Positions 57,328-64,000 of a stretch of DNA of 64,000 nucleotides are shown here, piece by piece. Under the pieces are notes generated by a model, which did not search any database, was not told the DNA's origin, and was given only the letters and a program-made list of their open reading frames with translations. Source of the stretch: Cystobasidiopsis lactophilus. Taxonomy: Eukaryota; Basidiomycota; Agaricostilbomycetes; Agaricostilbales; Chionosphaeraceae. The stretch covers positions 1,730,677 to 1,794,676 of the forward strand of contig BCIO01000003.1 in assembly GCA_001599975.1 (NCBI GenBank), given 5' to 3'. The translations under genes were made by a program, and so were the position numbers. How positions within the stretch are numbered: position 1 is the stretch's first letter; each line of letters starts with the position of its first letter.

Positions 57328-57424
57328 GGGTGAGATACACTGTCGGGAGTTTCGTTTACATCTACTAGTAATACAGGACGGGTGCCCCAAGATAGACCAC
57401 GGCGACGACGATAGCTTGGGGAAT

Positions 57425-58927
57425 TCACGCCGAAAGTTCGTCTGCCTTGCGCTTGCTTCGCTTGCCCGGCTTGCGGCCCGTGCTCGTGGGGTTGGCAGCG
57501 CGCCAGACTGGGTCGATCATGGTCTCTGGCGTGTCCTCAGGGGGCTCGGCGCCCGCCCTGGGCTCGCCCACGTGACGGGTGTAGGCGCGCTCGGGAGGCT
57601 TGAGCTGGTCGAGGCGGCCAAAGAACTGGGTGACGGGTTTGGCACGCCAGGCAGGGGGGCGGACGCGGAACGACTTGGCGCCAGAGGCCGGCTTCTTGTC
57701 TTCGGCGCCCACGAGGCTGGGATCCATCGTGGAGTCGTCGACCTCCGACTCTTCGCTCGACATGTACTTGATGTCCAAAGCCACATCCACCAAGCTGGGG
57801 TCGTTGATTCCCACGTTTTGCAACTCGGCCACCACCAAGGGGCCGGTCTGGAGGGTGGTGAAGGCGCCCTTGCGACGCTTGAGCTTTTCCTCCTTCAGGC
57901 CTCGACGTCGGTTGCGCCTGCGGGTTTCTTCCTTCTTCCTCATCTTGTCAGCATCCGAGCGGCTCTGGAACTCGCGGCGCAGGTTGATGTAAGCGGTCTC
58001 AACAGCCTTCTTGAGCTCGGACCAGTCTTCCTCGGGCACGTCGGTGAACCTGGGCTCGACGCCGGGAGTGCCGGGGAAGCGGGCCGCCAGGACGCTGGTC
58101 TCGATGCCGTCCGCAAACTTCGTGTTGAAAGTCGAGCCGTGGATGGTCTTGGCCCACTCCCAGCGCCAAATCTCCTTGCCCGTCTCGTCCAGCTTGGGGT
58201 ATGCCTCGTCAAACTGGGGCAGCTCCTCGGACGACGAGTGCAGGCCCATCATATCCAGCATCGTGGCGCGCACGGCTTTGGACAGCTGCACCCTGCGGTT
58301 CTTGGAGCGGGCGGCCGAGTATTTGTCCTCGCTCGGGCCGGGGGCAGGCGTGTCTTTGCGGGAGGGCGGCAGCGAAGGCTGGGGGATCTGCTCGGGGATG
58401 TCGAGATAGGCGTCGTTGTGGACGGTGGTGCCGGCCGAGAGCGAAGTGGCAGGAAGGGCTTGAGGGCCCTTCCGCAAAAAGGCAGCAACGGACTCGTTGC
58501 TGGCGGCTTGAACTCGGTCTCTACTTTCGTAGGCATCTTGGCGATCGGATAGGCGCTTCAGCTGCTCTCCCGGGAGGCACACATTAGCCCATGCACATAA
58601 ATCAAAACAAAGCGACCGAGAATGGCAAACGGACGTGAGCGAAGATGGCCAGCTGGACGGGATCCAATTGGGCTTCGTCAACCTTGCCATTGGCCAGGAT
58701 CTGGGCCAGCTCGGTGGTCTGGCTGGACTGCTCCAGTCCCAGGGCGGGATCGACGGCAAAGCTGGCAAGCAGGTCTGCCGCCCAACGCCGAGTCAGCTTG
58801 CCAGCTTCGATCAGGGTCGCGGCAGCGACGAGGGCTCACGATGGTCAGCCTGGCCGGTACTGGGGCCCTGCTCCTGGTCGTAGAAATCCGCCAGAGAAGG
58901 CGGCAGCGAGGTCATATCACCAGTCAT
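57425..58927 (-). CDS. Uncharacterised basic nuclear-type protein
   Basis: Exons 58840-58927, 58635-58804 and 57425-58564 give 465 aa. It starts MTGDMTSLPPSLADFYDQEQ; an N-terminal helical region (RWAADLLASFAVDPALGLEQ, ELAQILANGKVDEAQLDP) is followed by SKAVRATMLDMMGL, WRWEWAKTIHGSTFNTKFAD, a basic stretch (KKEETRRRNRRRGLKEEKLK) and YMSSEESEVDD, then a C-terminal NLS-like KRSKRKADELSA. I recall similar unnamed proteins in basidiomycetes, with an Arg/Lys-rich segment followed by an MSSEES/MSSDES motif, but no assigned function. The first intron is only 35 nt (58805-58839). Confidence 0.55.
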
Positions 58928-59189
58928 GACAGACGAACCAACACACGGACGATGGAGAGTGAAAAAAATTCGGGATTTGGGCCAGGCACCATCTCACCTG
59001 TGAGACTCCTGTGAGAGTTGATGCGTTGATGGCTGTAAAGCGTAAAGTCCTAACAAACGAGGGCTGCTTCTTTGTTATTGCATAAGTGACAGCAGCTGGC
59101 TACTCGCCCTCCCGCTGTGGCCATTTCAGCGTGGTCGCGGGACCGCTTAAAGCCCTCTGGAAGCCTTGGACACAAAGCTAGCGGGAGAT

Positions 59190-60131
59190 CTTACGAAGCA
59201 GTGCGCCTACAGAAGGGGTGCCCAGAGGGCGGCAGCCAGAGGTCGTGCTCATCGGTTGGGAGGTATTGTAGTAGGCAGCGTTGGCCCAAAACCAAAAACC
59301 ATCGCCTTTGACTACCCCGCTGCTCCTTCTGCGACACGTATATCAGTATAACAAGCCCAGCTGTCCGGTAAAGTAAAGAAACACCTTTCGTCTGAACAAT
59401 GAGCTCGATGAGGTTGACGAGGTTCTCCTCCAGCTCGGTATCGGGGCCCAGCACGTTTGACATAACCGAGTTCGGGGGCAAGCTTTGAAGAGCTTCAGTC
59501 AATTTCTTTGGTGGTGGTGGTGGTCTGGCTCAGTCCAAGCTACAGCTCGTGGCGCGGGGACAGGAAGCGCTCACGGCATAATGCGCCTTTTGCTCTCGCA
59601 ACCGGTTCTGCTGGTTCTCGAGCTGGCGCAGGTTTTGCATGCCCGTATCGTACTTGTGGGCCTCTTTGGAGCTGGTGCGGTTGGGCCATTCGCTTGGGAG
59701 ATGCTGCATCCACTGCCTGCGGGGTTCGGCAACACGCGTTGAGGGCGAGGCCTCTCCCTTTGAGCTTGGACAGGGAGGCCTACGGGTTGGAGGTGTCCAC
59801 AGTCAGTGCGTCATCTCTAGCAGCTCGGTCTTCAAGGCGCCTCCTCTTGACGGCGTGGTCGAGGGCGAGCGCTTCGAGCTGCTCCACTAAGTGACCCGCC
59901 GCCCTGCGTGCTCAAGCCCATAAGATCTCGGTCGTGTCTCCAAGCAAAAAATGGTGAAATGCACTTGAATTTGGCCTTCTTGGACGCGATCTGGGCGGAC
60001 TGCAGCGACTTCCAAGCAGCAACAGCATCGGCCGGCACTTTGTCGACTCCAGCCGCTTGGGCAACGCTAGCGAGGTCGACGGGCTGGTTCAATAGGTCGG
60101 CCTGCTCCTTGACAAAGGCTGCTGTGGACAT
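59190..60131 (-). CDS. Coiled-coil protein of unknown function
   Basis: Minus-strand exons include an N-terminal segment (MSTAAFVKEQADLLNQPVDL, near 59950-60131), EQLEALALDHAVKRRRLEDR (near 59820-59890), KYDTGMQNLRQLENQQNRL (near 59590-59720) and a terminal segment SVMSNVLGPDTELEENLVNL (near 59400-59490). The length, helix content and RRR basic patch resemble small kinetochore, Mediator or chromatin subunits, but I cannot name it. Exon junctions were not resolved, and an upstream in-frame ATG at 60179 exists. Confidence 0.45.
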
Positions 60132-60235
60132 TTGGCTAGGTTTGAAAATGGGACCAACCACAGGAGCAAACCAAGACACAATTCAGGTGCGAACGCCGGG
60201 CGTTTGTTTTCGTCCACCCACCAATCCCCCCAAAA

Positions 60236-61631
60236 ATGCAGAAACGGCCATCTCCCAAGATTTATACCCTCGAGGATGTGAAGGCGCACAACAGCGCGAC
60301 CAACTGCTGGGTCGTGGTCAACCGCAAGGTGTACGATGTCACGGCGTGAGCAATTCTTCTCCAAAGCGGGCGGACGTGGCAAAAGCTCACCGAGGCCCCC
60401 TTCGATCCCCCAGCTTTGCGGGCGACCACCCTGGTGGCGACGAATTGATCTTAAACCGAGCGGGCGAGGACATCACCGAAGCGATGGACGACCCAGACGA
60501 GCACTCGCACTCGGACTCGGCCTACGCCTTGCTGAGCGACTACCTCGTCGGCGTGATCGGCAACACGGAGGCGACCACCTGCTCCGAGGCCAACGACGTC
60601 GACGAGTTCTTCTCGCCGGAGGAGACGGCCCTGGACGCCGACTTTGAGCGCAACCAGTTCTTGGACCTCAAGCGGCCCTTGGTCATGCAGCTCTGGCGCT
60701 CCAACTTCTCCAAGTCGTTCTACCTCCACCAGGTGCACCAGCCCCGCTACCTGCCTGGGCCGGCCCGCTTCTTTGGGCCGACGTGGATGGAGATGCTCAC
60801 CCGCACCCAGTGGTGGGTCGTGCCCATGGTCTGGGGCCCCATCACCGCCTTCCTCGTCTACAAGAGCTTGATCCAGCAGGGCGCCGTCAACGCGGCCGGC
60901 TCGATCGACATCCCCTCGCACGCCTACCCCGTCACGTTCGCCTGCTTCCTGCTCGGCAACCTCATCTGGACCGTGCTCGAGTACATCTTCCACCGCTTCC
61001 TCTTCCACGTCGACGAGTACCTTCCCGACCACCCGGCGTTCCTCACCCTGCACTTCTTGATGCACGGCGTCCACCACTACCTTCCGTGAGTGGTGCTCTT
61101 TTGTTTTGGGTGGGGGCCGGGCTCAAGCCTTTGGCGCGTTCTCAGTTGCGACCGGTTGCGCTTGGTCATGCCTCCCCTCCTTTTCACTCTCCTTTCCTTC
61201 CCCATGACCCGCTTGGCCTACCTCCTGTTCCCCTTGCCATACGCCAATGGCATCATCTCCGGCTCCTTCGCTTTTTACATCCTTTACGAGTAAGCGGCCC
61301 TTTCTCCCGCTTTTTGTTTCGTTTCTCCTCGGCTTTTGCTCAGACGTTGATCGACAGCTGCATGCACTATGCCCTCCACCACACCCAGCTGCCAAAGTAC
61401 TTGAAGGACATGAAGGTCTACCATATGGCGCACCACTTTAAAAATGCCGAGTGCGCTCTTTCTCTTTTTCCTTCTCTCGTTTCTGTCTGGTTTTTACTAG
61501 GCCACTGCAGACTGGGCTTCGGTGTCACTTCGAAGCTGTGGGACTTGGTCTTCAAGACGGAGCGTGAGCTAACCCGCGAAGTGATTGCCGCGCCATCTGA
61601 CGTTTCCTCCTTTCTCCCAGTGCGCGTGTAG
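60236..61631 (+). CDS. SCS7: Sphingolipid fatty acid 2-hydroxylase (Scs7/FAH1), cytochrome b5 fusion
   Basis: Exons 60236-60345, 60414-61085, 61146-61289, 61358-61450 and 61511-61631 give about 379 aa. The N-terminal cytochrome b5 domain has YTLEDVKAHNSATNCWVVVN and the heme motif DHPGGDELI. The membrane di-iron hydroxylase domain has histidine boxes in EYIFHRFLFHVDEYLPDHPA, FLMHGVHHYLP, MHYALHHTQLP and MKVYHMAHHFKN. It adds the alpha-hydroxyl group to very-long-chain fatty acids of ceramides in the ER. The last 57 bp before TAG may be an intron (61564-61620), which would shorten the tail to LRV. Confidence 0.9.
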
Positions 61632-62205
61632 ATCCTGTCTTACACACACAATAATGCAAGAGCTGGCCCTCCTCCGTCTCTCCTTCTGTGTCGCTTGCTG
61701 TCGGGACGCAACCGGTCGCATCCTTCTTCGCATTTTTCAGGGATTCCTTTCTGCCATACATTCCTTTCTAGATTGCTTACCACCTAATGCAATACCCAGC
61801 ATCTCATTTCTTGTTAATCCCAAGAGTCGCGGGCCGAGCGAGTCGACGACAAATTAGACTCGCGCTGCTCGTCTTCTCTTCTCTTTCTCCATCTGCCCCG
61901 CCCGTGATTCTGGGCTCCCATTGGCTCTTTGCGGATGAATAATGCGCCAGGGGTGAACCCAGAGGCAGAAAGGCCGATGCACTGCCACACCCGGCCTTCC
62001 TTCCTCGGGCGACTCTTCTTGCCTCGCGCGCGCGCTCTCTCTCTCTCTCTCTGTCTCCATACCCGAGCATTGACTGCTGCTTCATTCTCGTAGGGCTGGT
62101 CGCCTACGCTAAGCTCCAACCAAGCTGGCCTTGCTTTTGAATTGACTCGGTTCGCCACCGAGAGGCCTGCCTCTAATTTGTTCCTGCCCCTCTTTTGCTC
62201 TCCTT
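61632..62205. other. Intergenic region with CT microsatellite
   Basis: About 570 bp. It contains a CT/GC dinucleotide run at about 62029-62052 and pyrimidine-rich tracts typical of fungal promoters. No gene is seen. Confidence 0.45.
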
Positions 62206-64000
62206 ATGGATGCCGCGACCAGCGCCCTCAACAAAGCCAAGGACCAGGTCGCTTCCAAGGTCGCTTCGGCCACCGCTTCTGCGAATCATGTCCAAATTAC
62301 GGCGCTTCTTAACAACTATGACAATGCGACTTCGCAGGCAACTGGGCCACTGGCTTCGCTCTTCAAAAGCCAGGGCGGCGTTTCTTTGATGGTACAGGTT
62401 CTGGCGCTCTGGATCCTCTGTGTTAGCTAAGTTCCATATGGAATGATGCTGCTCAAACGCTGAAGAATGGGCGGCTAACAGGGGCTGGTGTACATTATCG
62501 TCAAGCTACTCTGGCTTTCGCCCTTCCCATTGCTCAAGAAAGCTGTTCGTCCGCGAGACGCGGAGAAAAAGAGGGAGGAGCGGGCTCTTGGACCGAAGGA
62601 GCGCTCGCAGACGGTCGGGTCGTGCACGGCCTTCGTTGCATCCTTGATGCTACACCAGCCCCTCTTTCGCGTTGGGAAACTGGAAACCAACCCCTGGGTT
62701 GACGTAAAGGCGCGACAGATCAAGGAACTAGTAAGGGCAGCTCCTCTCTTTCCATCGTTTGCCACTGCTGACCTGGCCCTTCGTACTCTCCAGAGCCTCG
62801 ACTCCATCGTTTACATGCTCTTTCTGCGGTGCTGCGTCCAAATGTACTGTTCTGATCCTTGCTTTACTGGCAGGCAGGTGAACTGACCCAATGATTGCTG
62901 GCAGCATGTTCTTTTGGTCCGCGGCTGCCATTTTCTTGATTCTCCTGGACCTCAACTACAACTTCCAAGTCAACCCAGATCTGGTCAATAAGTCGGTCTG
63001 GGCGGCCTCCTACGGCAATATGACAGTGCCCTCTAGTTCCAACGTCACGAGTACTTCGTCCAATTCCACCTCCTCTGCCAATGACACAGCAAATGCCACA
63101 AACTCTGGAGACGGCATTTTACCGTATGCTACAATTGAGTTTGTGCAGGGACCAACTCTCCTCTGGCATATAGGCAGGTCTCAGCTGCCAGTGGCCGCCA
63201 CCGTAACGCTAACCTGTCGTCCTATGTCGTAGGAGTCGCTTACTTCAATGTCCTGGTGGTGATTTTTGTCCTAATTCGGTACTGGCCTGTCGTCATCTAC
63301 CTGCGGACCTTGTTTCTGCAGGGCAACCGTGATGATGCCAACGACTACCCTGGCGATGACCGTCGCTGGTTGATCGTAGGTCCATTTATTGACCAGATTT
63401 AAAGGGCCAAAGCCAAGTGAAGTCCACACGCAAGGTCGTTGGGAAAAACGAGTCCGCTCTCGGCGAGGTCGGCGAGTCGACCACGGTCTTTAGCGGCAAA
63501 CCAGCAGAAGACATCCTGAAAGAGAACGCCAAATTCGTGAAACAGGCGGAAGAGAAGCTGATCGAGTTTAGCGAGCTGTGCTCCAACTCCCAAGCCACCG
63601 CAACTTCTTTGATCAACAAGTCCAAAGAGGCTCACCGTGCGTGCTGTTCCAGGAACGGAGCTCCCTGCTTCAGACTGAGAACTCCACTAGGCAAAATTTC
63701 GGCCCATCTCGGGATGCGAACAGAATGGCAGGACCGAGACGGCAACTCGATGTTTCGGAAAGGGGGAGACTACCGAGTTGTGACTTTCAACAACAACATC
63801 GAGGCCCAAGAGTGCTATTTCCAGCTGCGTACAAAGATCGGGAAAAGCCAATTGATGCTGGCCCCAAAATCAGAGGACATCATCTGGCCCAATCTCGCTC
63901 ATCGCATCTCGAACGATGCCGCTCGAAACACACACTACTTTGCTTGTTCTTCCATTCTGGTCGGGCTTTGCGTTTCGTATTGCGTGTTTATCGTTGCGTT
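62206..64000 (+). CDS. Multi-pass membrane protein, CSC1/OSCA-like (DUF221), 5' part
   Basis: The start is ATG at 62206 (MDAATSALNKAKDQVASKVA). Putative TM segments are GVSLMVQVLALWILCVS, FFWSAAAIFLILLDL and WHIGVAYFNVLVVIFVLIRY. Between the second and third is a loop crowded with N-glycosylation sequons (NKS, NMT, NVT, NST, NDT, NAT; 62985-63110). A cytosolic region follows, with ESTTVFSGKPAEDILKENAK, ISAHLGMRTEWQDRDG and a final APKSEDIIWPNLAHR leading into another TM helix at the edge. That last motif and the helix after it recall the DxxWxNL junction of CSC1/OSCA/TMEM63 stress-gated channels. The gene continues past the window, and intron junctions are only partly fixed. Confidence 0.5.

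Noticed and set aside
57416-58552. 378-aa open frame on the plus strand
   Set aside because: It is the complement of a GC-rich coding exon on the minus strand, rich in Gly/Ala/Arg as such shadows are.

Overview
The window looks like nuclear DNA of a basidiomycete-type fungus. It is GC-rich and gene-dense (about 35 genes in 64 kb) on both strands. Almost every gene is cut by many 35-120 nt GT-AG introns. The gene set is fungal: VAC8, MDM35, SCS7-type hydroxylase, Tsc1/hamartin, BCP1, DDHD phospholipase, an exopolyphosphatase and a stand-alone PARP-type zinc finger. Gene models were built by hand from reading frames, splice-site consensus and remembered family alignments. Where I list exons, the total coding length is divisible by three unless I say otherwise.

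Layout: 1-9.1 kb holds the VAC8 3' end, a homeodomain factor (-), TRF4-type poly(A) polymerase (+), an ADCK1/MCP2-type UbiB protein (-), VPS29 (-) and RPC17/RPC9 (-). 9.3-17 kb holds a PARP-zinc-finger protein (+), two single-pass membrane proteins either side of MDM35 (-), a MaoC/hydratase-2 enzyme (+) and THOC7 (+). 17-32 kb holds a UBP3/USP10-type deubiquitinase, CDK1, a DUF3445 protein, TSC1 and RRP3 (all +), an unresolved minus-strand locus, RAD1 (+) and NAC-alpha/EGD2 (-). 32-37.5 kb holds SF3B2/CUS1 (+), gamma-tubulin (+) and MBF1 (-).

37.5-46.1 kb is an accessory island with a different character. It has a GPI2/PIG-C fragment without its start, dispersed repeats, a 50-N assembly gap, scattered single Ns, a decayed EN-RT-RNaseH LINE on the minus strand, a 182-bp inverted duplication (one mismatch) whose right copy abuts the LINE, a small orphan gene, and a MITE with perfect 16-bp TIRs and TA target duplication. 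Housekeeping genes resume from 46.4 kb: PPX1-type exopolyphosphatase (-), DDHD phospholipase (+), GT25 glycosyltransferase (-), UPF1-like helicase (-), BCP1 (+), an unrecognised basic protein (-), a coiled-coil protein (-), fatty acid 2-hydroxylase (+) and the 5' part of a multi-pass CSC1/OSCA-like membrane protein (+).

The most unusual signal is in gene architecture. At least eight internal microexons of 9-12 nt are needed to keep conserved proteins intact: five are exactly 12 nt, and one is 9 nt and encodes the PPG of a helicase Walker A motif. Several first exons are only 4-11 nt, and one of them encodes the start codon plus a single base. At least nine introns begin with GC, usually GCAAGT, about 6% of the introns I placed. 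No operon logic applies; neighbouring genes appear functionally independent, although cell-cycle, genome-maintenance, RNA and TOR/GPI functions are all present.
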